NCBI GenBank assembly: GCA_036226585.1
Contig: CP108997.1
Location: 4,030,001-4,094,000, forward strand
Length of the DNA stretch: 64,000 nt
Direction of reading: 5' to 3'
Source of the DNA: Streptomyces sp. NBC_00708
GTDB taxonomy: Bacteria; Actinomycetota; Actinomycetes; Streptomycetales; Streptomycetaceae
The notes beneath the pieces are model-generated. The model worked only from the letters and a program-made list of their open reading frames with translations. It was not told the origin of the DNA and made no database searches. A program made the translations under genes and the position numbers. The first letter of the stretch is position 1. Each line of letters begins with the position of its first letter. Shown one piece after another: positions 7,460 through 14,571 of this stretch.

Positions 7460-7512
7460 GGTGCGCCCCTAGATTTCGTGGCGGGTGGGCGTCCTCGCCT
7501 GGCGGTGGCTCC

Positions 7513-7550
7513 AGTATCCGCAACATCTGCAATATCCGCAACATCTGCAA
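7513..7550 (-). promoter_or_regulatory. Promoter and repeat operator of the toxin-antitoxin operon
   Basis: On the plus strand the 18-bp unit TATCCGCAACATCTGCAA occurs twice in direct tandem (7515-7532 and 7533-7550). Each is itself two related 9-mers, TATCCGCAA and CATCTGCAA, so there are four 9-bp repeats. On the minus strand a -35 TTGCGG (7541-7536) and a -10 GATACT (7518-7513) are 17 bp apart and embedded in the repeats. Confidence 0.7.
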
Positions 7551-7629
7551 TGAATGGAGCACGGCTGAGTTGGGCGCAGGGGACGTGTGTTCGCCGGGTG
7601 ATCCCGCGCCCCCGCCGTGACAGCGCTCC

Positions 7630-8298
7630 TCACCGCCCCGGCAACCCCAGCTCCCCCGCCCGCAACCCCGCCTGGAAGCGGGACGCGGCCTGCAAGGTCA
7701 CCAGGAGGTCGGCCACGCGGCGGCGGTAGGTGCGCAGGGAGACGCCCAGCTGTCTGGCCGCCGTGGCGTCCGTCAGGCCCGTGCTCAGGGCTTGCAGGAT
7801 CGTGCGGGACTCCGCGGTGAGGTGGGGAGTGTCCGTGGTGAGGTACGCGTCGTAGTCCGTCGACTGGTGCCACATCGCGTCGAAGAGGGAGTGGACGCCG
7901 TCGATCATGTTCTTCGACGTGGTCACGGAGTACTCGCGGCCGGACGGCGAGTCGCGGCCCGCGAGGATCATGACGCGGCGGTCGATGATGATCGTCTCGT
8001 GCGGGAGCGCCGCGTCGGTGATGCGGACCTGGGCGCCGTGGCCCAGGACCAGTCGTACGTGGGCCCGGGACGCCTCCTCCGTGAGGGCCACCGGGCTGAG
8101 CAGCTTGCGGGTGACGAACTCCGGCGACTGGCCGGAGTGCATGCGCTGCGCGACCGCCGCACGGGCCTCCGGCTGCGCCCAGGTCGCCAGGTCGCGAGCG
8201 GCGCACAGGAACTCCGTGCGGGCGGATTCGAAGAGGTGCCCCGCGCGGGCCAGCAGCTCCGCGTCCCCGTGGACCGAGAAGATCTGTTCGTTCCGCAT
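7630..8298 (-). CDS. LuxR-type helix-turn-helix regulator
   Basis: 222 residues from ATG 8298. The last ~60 ('LTAESRTILQALSTGLTDAT' then 'AARQLGVSLRTYRRRV') are a LuxR/GerE-type helix-turn-helix; the 'RTYRRRV' recognition helix ending is typical of a Streptomyces subgroup. The first ~150 residues carry no receiver domain. They resemble the phospholipase-D-like sensing domain of TrmB-type regulators ('VRITDAALPHETIIIDRRVM'). The divergent aldo/keto reductase starts 125 bp away, and a perfect palindrome in the gap is a likely binding site. The ligand is unknown. The longer frame past 8298 reads into the promoter, so the shorter start is preferred. Confidence 0.78.
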   Translation of the reverse strand: MRNEQIFSVHGDAELLARAGHLFESARTEFLCAARDLATWAQPEARAAVAQRMHSGQSPEFVTRKLLSPVALTEEASRAHVRLVLGHGAQVRITDAALPHETIIIDRRVMILAGRDSPSGREYSVTTSKNMIDGVHSLFDAMWHQSTDYDAYLTTDTPHLTAESRTILQALSTGLTDATAARQLGVSLRTYRRRVADLLVTLQAASRFQAGLRAGELGLPGR

Positions 8299-8367
8299 GC
8301 CGCCAGTCTCGCAGCAACCCGCGTCCCGCCCGTCCGGCAGCACCCGCGTCCCCCACCCCCCCACCCC

Positions 8368-8383
8368 TGGCAGCAAGCTGCCA
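8368..8383. promoter_or_regulatory. Palindromic operator TGGCAGC-AA-GCTGCCA
   Basis: A perfect 7-bp inverted repeat with a 2-nt centre, in the divergent promoter of the LuxR-type regulator and the aldo/keto reductase. A further half-site-like GGCAGC lies just upstream at about 8336. It is a likely site for the adjacent regulator. Confidence 0.65.
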
Positions 8384-8423
8384 CCCCCTGGGCCGCCCCC
8401 CGGCCCCCGGAGAGCATGAAGTC

Positions 8424-9266
8424 ATGACCACCACCACCTTCGCCCTCGGCGGCGACCTCCCCGTCGACCGCCTCGGATTCGGCGCCATGCGGCTGCCGAT
8501 GAGTACGTTCGACGGCCCCGCCCGGACCCCCGAGAACGGCATCGCCGTGCTCCGGCGGGCCGTCGAGCTGGGCGTGAACCACATCGACACCGCCGCCTTC
8601 TACGCCCGGGGCGGTGTACGGGCCAACGAGCTGATCCGGGAAGCGCTCGCCCCCTACCCCGACGACCTGGTCATCGCGACCAAGGTCGGCCCCCTCCCCG
8701 GGCCCGACGGCTTCCCCAGCGGCCAGGCCACCCCCGACCAGCTGCGCGGCCTCGTCGAGGCGGACCTGAGAGCCCTCGGCGTCGACCGGCTCGACGTCGT
8801 CAACCTCCGCGTCGGCGGCATGGGCGGCCCCGGCGGCGAGTCCGTCGCCGAGCGGTTCGCCGTGCTCGCCGGGCTCCGGGAGGAGGGCCTGATCCGGCAC
8901 CTGGGCGTCAGCAACGTCGACGCCGCGCAGCTCGCCGAGGCGCGGTCCGTCGCGCCCGTCGTATGCGTGCAGAACCCGTACGCCGACGATCTGGCGCTGC
9001 TCGCCGAGTGCGAGGCGGCCGGGATCGCCTACGTGCCGTTCTTCCTGCTCGGCGGCGGTCGCGAGCCGCTGGACACCCGGCGCCTGGAGAAGGTCGCGGC
9101 CCGCCTGGACGCGACCGTCGCACAGGTGCAGCTCGCCCTGCTGCTCGCCTCGTCCCCGGTCATGCTCGCCATCCCCGGCACGGGAAATCTCGCCCACCTG
9201 GAAGAGAACATGGCCGCCCGCGACCTCACCCTCACGGACGAGGACCTGGCCGAGCTGCGCGGCTGA
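8424..9266 (+). CDS. Aldo/keto reductase
   Basis: 280 residues with a (beta/alpha)8 NADPH-dependent oxidoreductase fold. Visible elements are 'LGFGAMRLP', 'HIDTAAFYARGG' (Asp55, Tyr60), 'IATKVG' (Lys87), 'HLGVSNVDAAQL', 'QNPYA' and 'IPGTGNLAHLEENM' (cofactor phosphate site). The fourth residue of the usual Asp-Tyr-Lys-His tetrad is not His: 'VVNLRVGG' puts Arg129 in its place. This change is seen in an actinobacterial subgroup and may alter substrate choice, but Tyr and Lys are present so reductase activity is plausible. ATG 8424 is the first start of the fold. The gene diverges from a LuxR-type regulator that probably controls it. Confidence 0.9.
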   Translation: MTTTTFALGGDLPVDRLGFGAMRLPMSTFDGPARTPENGIAVLRRAVELGVNHIDTAAFYARGGVRANELIREALAPYPDDLVIATKVGPLPGPDGFPSGQATPDQLRGLVEADLRALGVDRLDVVNLRVGGMGGPGGESVAERFAVLAGLREEGLIRHLGVSNVDAAQLAEARSVAPVVCVQNPYADDLALLAECEAAGIAYVPFFLLGGGREPLDTRRLEKVAARLDATVAQVQLALLLASSPVMLAIPGTGNLAHLEENMAARDLTLTDEDLAELRG

Positions 9267-9436
9267 CGAAGGCCGTCGTCGCCCCCGGGAACGATGCCGT
9301 GATCGACGACTGGCGCCTGTCGGGAGCCGGCACCGGGATTCTCCTCACGGTGGCGGGCGTCGGGTGGCTGTGGCACACCGGGCAGGACCGCGTGCGGGTC
9401 CGGTCTGAGGGCTGCCCCGGTCCGCCCGGGGCCCGC

Positions 9437-10111
9437 TCACCTCGCCGGCTTCTCCCCGAGCCATGCCGGGTCCGCCACCAGTTCCTCCAGCTCGTTCACC
9501 AGGCGCGCCGTGTGGAAGCCGTCCGCCGCCGCGTGGTGCGTCTGTACGGCGAGCGGGAGCAGGAGGCGGCCGTCGCGCTCCACGTACCGGCCCAGTGTGA
9601 AGATCGGGGCCAAGTGGTCGTAGCCGTCACGGATGTTGAGGTTGAACCCCGTGAACGACCGCCACGGCAGGCTCGACACGTCGAACGCGTTCGGCGGGGG
9701 CGGGCCCTGCGGGAAGAACTCCGCCGCGTGCGCGTGCTCCGCCAGCAGCGGGGCCGCCGTCTCGTGGAACGCCCCGAAGTCCGCCTCGTACGGCGTCCAT
9801 ACGCAGGCGAACGTCTCCCGCTCCGCGTTGAACACCGTGAACGCCGGGTGCACCACCGGCCACACCGCCGGATCGCCCGACTCCGTCAGGCACATCCGGA
9901 ACTCCTCGTGCCGGTTCACCACCGTCGCCAGCGCCCACACCTGCGCCACGTACGACTTGCGCGGCGAGCGGCGCAGCGCCGCCGTGAACTCCGTGACGTC
10001 GACCTCCACCGTCATCGAGTACGTGCACGGAACGCGCCGCCGGTAGTGTGCGAAGTGCTCCCGGCGCGGCCAGGTGTCCAGGTCGACGGGGGTGGGTACG
10101 GGGGCGTCCAT
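9437..10111 (-). CDS. cat: Chloramphenicol O-acetyltransferase, type A
   Basis: 224 residues from ATG 10111, the normal trimeric CAT length. Signature stretches are 'DTWPRREHFAHYRRRVPCTY', 'FRMCLTESGD', 'SFTGFNLNI' and the active site 'HHAAADGFH', in which His193 is the general base and Asp197 the structural partner. CAT transfers acetyl from acetyl-CoA to the 3-hydroxyl of chloramphenicol. Chromosomal copies are frequent in Streptomyces and give background resistance. The longer frame to 10213 has no homologous residues. No transposon ends or plasmid genes flank it, so it looks intrinsic. It diverges from the carboxymuconolactone-decarboxylase gene. Whether it acts on chloramphenicol or another acceptor is not shown by sequence alone. 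Confidence 0.88.
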   Translation of the reverse strand: MDAPVPTPVDLDTWPRREHFAHYRRRVPCTYSMTVEVDVTEFTAALRRSPRKSYVAQVWALATVVNRHEEFRMCLTESGDPAVWPVVHPAFTVFNAERETFACVWTPYEADFGAFHETAAPLLAEHAHAAEFFPQGPPPPNAFDVSSLPWRSFTGFNLNIRDGYDHLAPIFTLGRYVERDGRLLLPLAVQTHHAAADGFHTARLVNELEELVADPAWLGEKPAR

Positions 10112-10167
10112 CCGGGCATCATGGCAGCCACCCGGGCGCCCTCTCGAACGGTTTTCGCGGACCTCGC

Positions 10168-10198
10168 TTGCGTTGGAGCGCACTCCAACTCCTACCGT
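10168..10198 (+). promoter_or_regulatory. MerR-type promoter with 19-bp spacer and dyad operator
   Basis: A -35 TTGCGT (10168-10173) and a -10 TACCGT (10193-10198) are separated by 19 bp, the overlong spacing that MerR activators correct. Within the spacer is GTTGGAG-CGCA-CTCCAAC (10172-10189), a 7-bp dyad. The start codon at 10206 lies 7 nt after the -10 box, so the transcript should be leaderless. No MerR gene is in the window. Confidence 0.72.
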
Positions 10199-10205
10199 CC
10201 TCACC

Positions 10206-11006
10206 ATGAACACGGAACAGCGGAACGACCGGTACGAGCGTGGTTACGCGGCCCTCAGCGAGGTCGCCAACGGCGCCCAGGACGCCGTCATCGACGGACT
10301 CGCCGACATCGCCCCCGACATGGGGCGCTACATCGTCGAATTCGGCTTCGGCGACCTCTGGACCCGGCCCGGCCCCACCCGCCGCGAGCGCCAGTTGAGC
10401 ACCGTCGGCGCCCTCGCCGCGATGGGCAACGCCGCCCCGCAGCTCCGCTTCCACATCGGCGGCGCGCTCAACGTCGGCTGCACCCGCGAGGAGATCGTCG
10501 AGGTCCTCATTCACGTCTGCGTCTACGCCGGGTTCCCCGCCACCCTCAACGCCCTCACCGTCGCCCGCGAGGTCTTCGAGTCCCGCCCCGACGAACCCGC
10601 GCTCGTCCCCGCCGACACCTCCGACGACCAGGGCGGCGACCGGTTCGTACGCGGTCAGCAGGCCCTCGCCGATATCGACGGCCACGCCGGTCAGCAGGTC
10701 ATCGACTCCCTCAAGGACATCGCCCCCGACCTCGCCCGCTACCTGCTGGAGTTCGCCTTCGGCGACGTGTACTCCCGTACGGGACTCGACCTGAAGACCC
10801 GCGAACTGGTCACCGTCGCCCTGTGCACCGCCCTCGGCACGGTCGGCCCGCAGCTCCGCGTACACCTCCACGGCCTGCTCAACGTCGGCGGAACGCGGGA
10901 GGAGGCCGTCGAGATCATCATGCAGATGGCCGGTTACGCCGGTTTCCCGGCCGCGCTGAACGGCCTCACGGCCGCGCGTGAGGTGTTCGCTCAGCGCGGG
11001 GAATGA
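10206..11006 (+). CDS. Tandem carboxymuconolactone-decarboxylase (AhpD-like fold) protein
   Basis: 266 residues made of two carboxymuconolactone-decarboxylase units of about 110 residues each. Each has the pattern 'RY-LEF-FGD--R--L---R', then 'ALNVG-TREE--E---' and 'YAGFPA-LN-L--A-EVF'. The redox CxxC of AhpD is not present in either half, so peroxidase activity is unlikely; decarboxylase or ring-opening roles are possible. ATG 10206 has no ribosome site but follows a MerR-type promoter at the right distance for a leaderless mRNA. The stop lies 4 bp before the end of the convergent DUF397 gene. The inducer and substrate are unknown. Confidence 0.85.
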   Translation: MNTEQRNDRYERGYAALSEVANGAQDAVIDGLADIAPDMGRYIVEFGFGDLWTRPGPTRRERQLSTVGALAAMGNAAPQLRFHIGGALNVGCTREEIVEVLIHVCVYAGFPATLNALTVAREVFESRPDEPALVPADTSDDQGGDRFVRGQQALADIDGHAGQQVIDSLKDIAPDLARYLLEFAFGDVYSRTGLDLKTRELVTVALCTALGTVGPQLRVHLHGLLNVGGTREEAVEIIMQMAGYAGFPAALNGLTAAREVFAQRGE

Positions 11007-11010
11007 CGTC

Positions 11011-11250
11011 TCAGACGGAGGCGTGCTGGACGAATGCGGACCAGGCGTCGGGGGAGAGGGCCAGGGCGGGGACGGTGATGTCCTTGGAGTCGCGCACGTG
11101 GACGGTGTGCGGGCAGGTGGCGACCTCGACGCAGTTGCCGCCGCCTTCGCCGCTGTAGCTGGACTTGGACCAAGAGAGGGCGACCTCAATGCAGTTGCCG
11201 CCTTCTTGGCCGCTGTAACTGCTCTTGAACCACTTGAGGTCAGCGCTCAT
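11011..11250 (-). CDS. DUF397 protein with duplicated N-terminal motif
   Basis: 79 residues. DUF397 proteins are short partners of Scr1-type Xre regulators in Streptomyces. The opening motif occurs twice here: 'WFKSSYSGQEGGNCIEVA' and 'WSKSSYSGEGGGNCVEVA'. It is followed by the normal C-terminal part 'VHVRDSKD' to 'AWSAFVQHA'. Most family members carry one copy, so this is an internal duplication of about 60 bp. The gene overlaps the end of the Xre gene by 11 bp, so the two are translationally coupled. In characterised pairs the DUF397 protein counteracts the Xre protein; that is family knowledge. Confidence 0.9.
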   Translation of the reverse strand: MSADLKWFKSSYSGQEGGNCIEVALSWSKSSYSGEGGGNCVEVATCPHTVHVRDSKDITVPALALSPDAWSAFVQHASV

Positions 11251-12058
11251 AGTCCTTCACCATCTGCTCGATCAGCTCTCGCGACTCTTCCAGCCCGTAA
11301 GCCTGGGTGCGCAGCATCCCATACTTGGCGAACAGGTCTCCGAGATGGGGTTGTTCGGTCACTAGGAAGTTCCGTGTCTGGACTTCCAGGTAGGCAAGTC
11401 GGCGCCGATCGTCGGTCTCCAGCAGGACGAAGGGCCCACTCAGACCCACATGGGACTTGCGGTGGGGTGACATCACCTGGATGTTCACATGGCGTAGCTG
11501 GCTCAACTCCAGAAGGTGCTGGAGCTGTGCGCGGTGAGTATCCCGACCTCCGATGGGGCGAGTGAGCGCGGCCATTTCCAGTACGAAGCTGATGTCCGGC
11601 ATCGGTTTGCGGGTCAGCAGTGCCTGTCGTGCGAGCCGCCCTGCGACCAGCCTCTCGATCTCGTCGTCGTCGATGGGCGGGCAGGCTCCCCGGTACAGAG
11701 CGTGTGCGTGCGCCTCGGTCTGTAACAGGCCGGGCATGACGTTGGACTCGTACTCGTATCGTGCGACGCACTTCGCCTCTTCCTCGGCGAACGGCTCGAA
11801 CCACGAAGCCAAGTGGCTGAACGACAGCTTCATCACCGCAGCAGACAGTGCCCCATTCGCACCGAGTACCGCATCCGCCTGCCGGACGAAGTTCCCCTTC
11901 GGTGGGCGCTGCCCTCTCTCCACCATCGCCACCTGCGACTTGGAGAAGCCGATCTTGGTGCCCAACCCCTCCTGCGACAGCCCGGCCGCTTCCCGGAAGT
12001 GCCGCAACAGCGCACCGAACATCTCGGCCGTACCGCCCCCGGTACTACTGGAGTGCAC
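11240..12058 (-). CDS. Xre-family regulator (Scr1-type, DUF5753)
   Basis: 272 residues from GTG 12058, which has a strong GGAGGTGGGG ribosome site; the frame extends to 12088 without such support. Residues ~10-65 are an Xre helix-turn-helix ('LRHFREAAGLSQEGLGTKI', 'GFSKSQVAMVERGQRPPKG'). The remainder is the DUF5753-type sensing domain ('YEYESNVMPGLLQTEAHA', 'RLARQALLTRKPMP', 'SHVGLSGPFVLLE'). Such regulators affect antibiotic production and development in Streptomyces and always come with a DUF397 gene, here directly downstream and overlapping. GTGCAC half-sites around 12052-12092 may be its own operator. Confidence 0.9.
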   Translation of the reverse strand: MHSSSTGGGTAEMFGALLRHFREAAGLSQEGLGTKIGFSKSQVAMVERGQRPPKGNFVRQADAVLGANGALSAAVMKLSFSHLASWFEPFAEEEAKCVARYEYESNVMPGLLQTEAHAHALYRGACPPIDDDEIERLVAGRLARQALLTRKPMPDISFVLEMAALTRPIGGRDTHRAQLQHLLELSQLRHVNIQVMSPHRKSHVGLSGPFVLLETDDRRRLAYLEVQTRNFLVTEQPHLGDLFAKYGMLRTQAYGLEESRELIEQMVKDYER

Positions 12059-12139
12059 AACCCCACCTCCAAGTACACAACAGTGCACAGACGCCCTGTG
12101 TCCCTGGTCACAGTACGTGCGGGCGTCGACGCTTTCCGT

Positions 12140-12565
12140 ATGGAACCGAAAAATTCACCGGACCCGATGCCCTCCTGGATTCCCGCGAACGGGCACGCCC
12201 TCCGGCATGCGGGCATCCACTTCGACGCCGTCCGGATCACCGGCTTGCTCGGCGAGCAAGTCGCGTACGAGCTGATGCAGTTCACGGACTTTCAGGCCGG
12301 GCCGATCGTCCGCTCGTCGATCGGGATGCGGAGCATGTACTTCCTCGTACCGCCCGGCACCGCCCGTGCGTACCGCTGGCCGGCGGGGGTGGACGCGCTG
12401 ACCCGTAAGGGATCGGACTTCGTCGGGGTGCCCGCGCTGCACGGGATGACGTACCCGCTGGACTGGCGCTCGGCGCCCACCGTGCAGGAACCGTTCGTCG
12501 AAACGGCACTGCTGTTCGAGCTGTTGACGAAGGTGGTGTCGGACGAAATTCCTGCTGTACGGTGA
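12140..12565 (+). CDS. Hypothetical protein divergent from the Xre gene
   Basis: 141 residues from ATG 12140. 'IPANGHALRHAGIHFDAVRI' and 'SMYFLVPPGTARAYRWPAGV' are the most distinctive parts. The 'YFLVPPG' strand and overall length recall small primase-polymerase-like proteins that sit beside Xre/DUF397 pairs in other Streptomyces, but I cannot see catalytic acidic residues with confidence and leave the function open. There is no clear ribosome site. The frame continues open upstream to 11813, but that part overlaps the Xre gene on the other strand and is not credible. Its divergent position suggests shared control with the Xre regulator. Confidence 0.55.
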   Translation: MEPKNSPDPMPSWIPANGHALRHAGIHFDAVRITGLLGEQVAYELMQFTDFQAGPIVRSSIGMRSMYFLVPPGTARAYRWPAGVDALTRKGSDFVGVPALHGMTYPLDWRSAPTVQEPFVETALLFELLTKVVSDEIPAVR

Positions 12566-12676
12566 CGGCGTCATTACGCTCCGTGCGCCTCGGCGCATGG
12601 GGCGGCCCCCGGGGGTGCTCGCAACACCTGGTCCGAGGGCCTTCACCCTGCGATGGATACAAGAGGTCCACCGAAG

Positions 12677-13675
12677 ATGCTTCGGCATGCTATCCCGCCG
12701 TCCTACGGCTATGTGAAAGCGGCGCACGACATCGTGCGGCATTCTCAACTCAGCAGTGACGCGAAGCTCTTGATCCTCTACGTGCAAGGGCTGCCCGAGC
12801 GGCGTACGGGCGAGGCGTTGAGCGATCACGCGAAGAAGCTCGGTATCAAGGGGCGCGCGTACCAGAAGGCCAAGGGGCAGCTGAAGGAAGCCGGGTACGT
12901 CCACGAGTGGCGGCGCCAGGGCGAGCGCGGGCTGTGGGTGACCGATCAGCTCTTCTCCAACGTGCCGCTCACGGACGAGGAGGCGCGGCGGTGCAGGGAG
13001 GCGGAGACCCGGGCCGTTCCGGGTGAGCGGCTTCCGGCGGTCGGTGATCCGGGGCCTCGACCGGTCGGTGGTTACCCACCTGCGGTGGAAGATTGTGGGG
13101 AGAACTATCCCCACCCACCCTCCGAAGCGCCCGCGAGCACGCCCGCGCGGCCGGAACCCGAGGAGCCTGCGGACGAACTCGCGCCGCCGGACGCCGAAGT
13201 GGCGGTGGCGGAAAGCGTGTTGCTGTCGCTGCGGCACGCGAGCCCGCAACTGCACCTGGGGGTGCGGGAGGCGCGCAGCCTCTCCGGGGCGGCGGCCGAC
13301 TGGCTGCGGCGCGGGGTGAAGGCGGCCGAGCTGCGGCTCGCGCTGGTGAGTGAACTCCCGGCCGACGGCGTGCGGTCGGCGTACGGCTTCGTGCGGCACC
13401 GGCTCGTGCAGAAGCTGCCGGAGGTGCCCGTGCCGGACGTACCGGTGGTGGCGCCCAGGCAGCCGGTGCCGTGCGAGGGGGACGGTCCGGAGCATGTGTT
13501 CCGCCCCCGGGCGGACGAGACGGTGTGCGGACCGTGCGCGCGGCGTACGGCCGAGGAGGTGCACTTCGCCAAGTGGCCGCCGCGAGGGCCTGCCGAGGAC
13601 CCCGGGGCTCCCGGGCGGGTGCCCTGGCGGGAACGGGTCGAGGCGATCCGGGCGCAGGGCGCCGAAGCGCGGTGA
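12677..13675 (+). CDS. Winged-helix (replication-initiator-like) DNA-binding protein
   Basis: 332 residues from ATG 12677, chosen because AAGAGGT lies 9 nt upstream; ATG 12653 in the same frame has no ribosome site. Residues ~15-85 form a winged helix-turn-helix ('LSSDAKLLILYVQGLPERRT', 'LGIKGRAYQKAKGQLKEAGY', 'VHEWRRQGERGLWVTDQLF'). This layout is seen in plasmid-type initiators and in many Streptomyces proteins of unknown role. A Pro/Glu-rich linker follows, then a helical segment ('LGVREARSLSGAAADWLRRG') and a C-terminal CxxC ('VCGPCARR'). It follows the hypothetical gene in the Xre neighbourhood. I cannot tell whether it is regulatory or a relic of a mobile element. Confidence 0.65.
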   Translation: MLRHAIPPSYGYVKAAHDIVRHSQLSSDAKLLILYVQGLPERRTGEALSDHAKKLGIKGRAYQKAKGQLKEAGYVHEWRRQGERGLWVTDQLFSNVPLTDEEARRCREAETRAVPGERLPAVGDPGPRPVGGYPPAVEDCGENYPHPPSEAPASTPARPEPEEPADELAPPDAEVAVAESVLLSLRHASPQLHLGVREARSLSGAAADWLRRGVKAAELRLALVSELPADGVRSAYGFVRHRLVQKLPEVPVPDVPVVAPRQPVPCEGDGPEHVFRPRADETVCGPCARRTAEEVHFAKWPPRGPAEDPGAPGRVPWRERVEAIRAQGAEAR

Positions 13676-13770
13676 AGCGGACGTCCGTTCGCGGTGTGGC
13701 GGTCTTTGCCGTACATGCGGCGGGGCGTGGACAGTGGGACCCGGGGGCCGGGACGGACTGAGGAGGACCC

Positions 13771-14445
13771 GTGGTGGATGCCGTGGTGGAACTTTGGGAC
13801 GGGGTGAGGGCGGTGCGCGACCCCGCGCGATGCCGGGCGCAGCTCATGGCGGCCGGGCGGACACTGTTCGCGGTGTATGGCTACGCCCGTACGTCGGTCG
13901 AGGACCTGTGCGCGGCGGCCCAGGTGGAAGTCCGGGACTTCCACCGCGAGTTCGAGTCGCGCGAGGCGCTGCTGACCGACCTGTACGACGAGGTCGCGAT
14001 GGCGGGCATGCAGGCGGCGCAGGCCGAGCTGGCGACGAAGGGCATGGAGACCTGCCCGACCGAGGAGCGGGTGCGCAGGCTGTTCGAGGCGTATGTCCGG
14101 GCGGTCACGCGGGACCCGCAGGCGGCGCGGGTGGCGTTCGTCGAGGTGCTGGGGGTGAGCCCGGCGATGGACGCGCATCTCACGATGTGGCGCTCGGTGT
14201 GGGTGGAGTTCCTGACGGCCGAGTCCGAGCGGGCGCGGCTGCGCGGGCACGGGGTCGACGGCGACCTGGCGGTGGTGGTGAAGGTGCTGACGCGGTCGGT
14301 GGACGAGCTGCTGGCCCACCACGGACGGCGCCCGCGCCAGGTGCCGCCGGCGTGGCTGACGAGCGAGTTCACCCGGCTGTCGATGGCGATGATCGGCCCG
14401 GCGGGCGAGGGCTCGCCGGGGGCGTCCGGGGGCGCGACGGGCTGA
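13771..14445 (+). CDS. TetR-family transcriptional regulator
   Basis: 224 residues from GTG 13771, which has a GAGGAGGA ribosome site. The N-terminal helix-turn-helix is 'LFAVYGYARTSVEDLCAAAQ', with a slightly unusual recognition helix 'VEVRDFHREFESREAL'. The long C-terminal helical domain ('RVRRLFEAYVRAVTRDPQAA', 'VLGVSPAMDAHLTMWRSVW') should bind the ligand and form the dimer. No divergent target gene is adjacent. The downstream Xre-cupin gene is separated by a 125-bp GC-rich repeat. The ligand is unknown. Confidence 0.85.
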   Translation: MVDAVVELWDGVRAVRDPARCRAQLMAAGRTLFAVYGYARTSVEDLCAAAQVEVRDFHREFESREALLTDLYDEVAMAGMQAAQAELATKGMETCPTEERVRRLFEAYVRAVTRDPQAARVAFVEVLGVSPAMDAHLTMWRSVWVEFLTAESERARLRGHGVDGDLAVVVKVLTRSVDELLAHHGRRPRQVPPAWLTSEFTRLSMAMIGPAGEGSPGASGGATG

Positions 14446-14455
14446 CGGACGGGGC

Positions 14456-14520
14456 GGCGGGGCGTCGGGGGCTGCGGTGGCCGGGTCGGCGGGGCGTCGG
14501 GTGGCTGCCGTGGCCGGGGT
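14456..14520 (+). repeat. Imperfect tandem duplication, 32/33-bp unit
   Basis: GGCGGGGCGTCGGG begins at 14456 and again at 14488, and both units end in GTGGCCGGG. The two copies differ at a few positions. They fill most of the gap between the TetR and Xre-cupin genes. Confidence 0.75.
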
Positions 14521-14535
14521 GGCGGCTCGCTCCGG

Positions 14536-14563
14536 TTGACAAGCGGTGTTGCCGGGTCGGCAA
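14536..14563 (+). promoter_or_regulatory. Promoter with dyad operator before the Xre-cupin gene
   Basis: TTGACA (14536-14541) is a consensus -35. A perfect dyad TTGCCG-GGT-CGGCAA (14549-14563) lies where the -10 region should be and ends 9 bp before the start codon. It would block polymerase if bound, which suits autorepression. Confidence 0.6.
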
Positions 14564-14571
14564 ATGGAGGC

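Noticed and set aside
9437..10111. Chloramphenicol acetyltransferase as part of a resistance transposon
   Set aside because: No inverted repeats, transposase or integron features flank it; neighbours are ordinary chromosomal genes.
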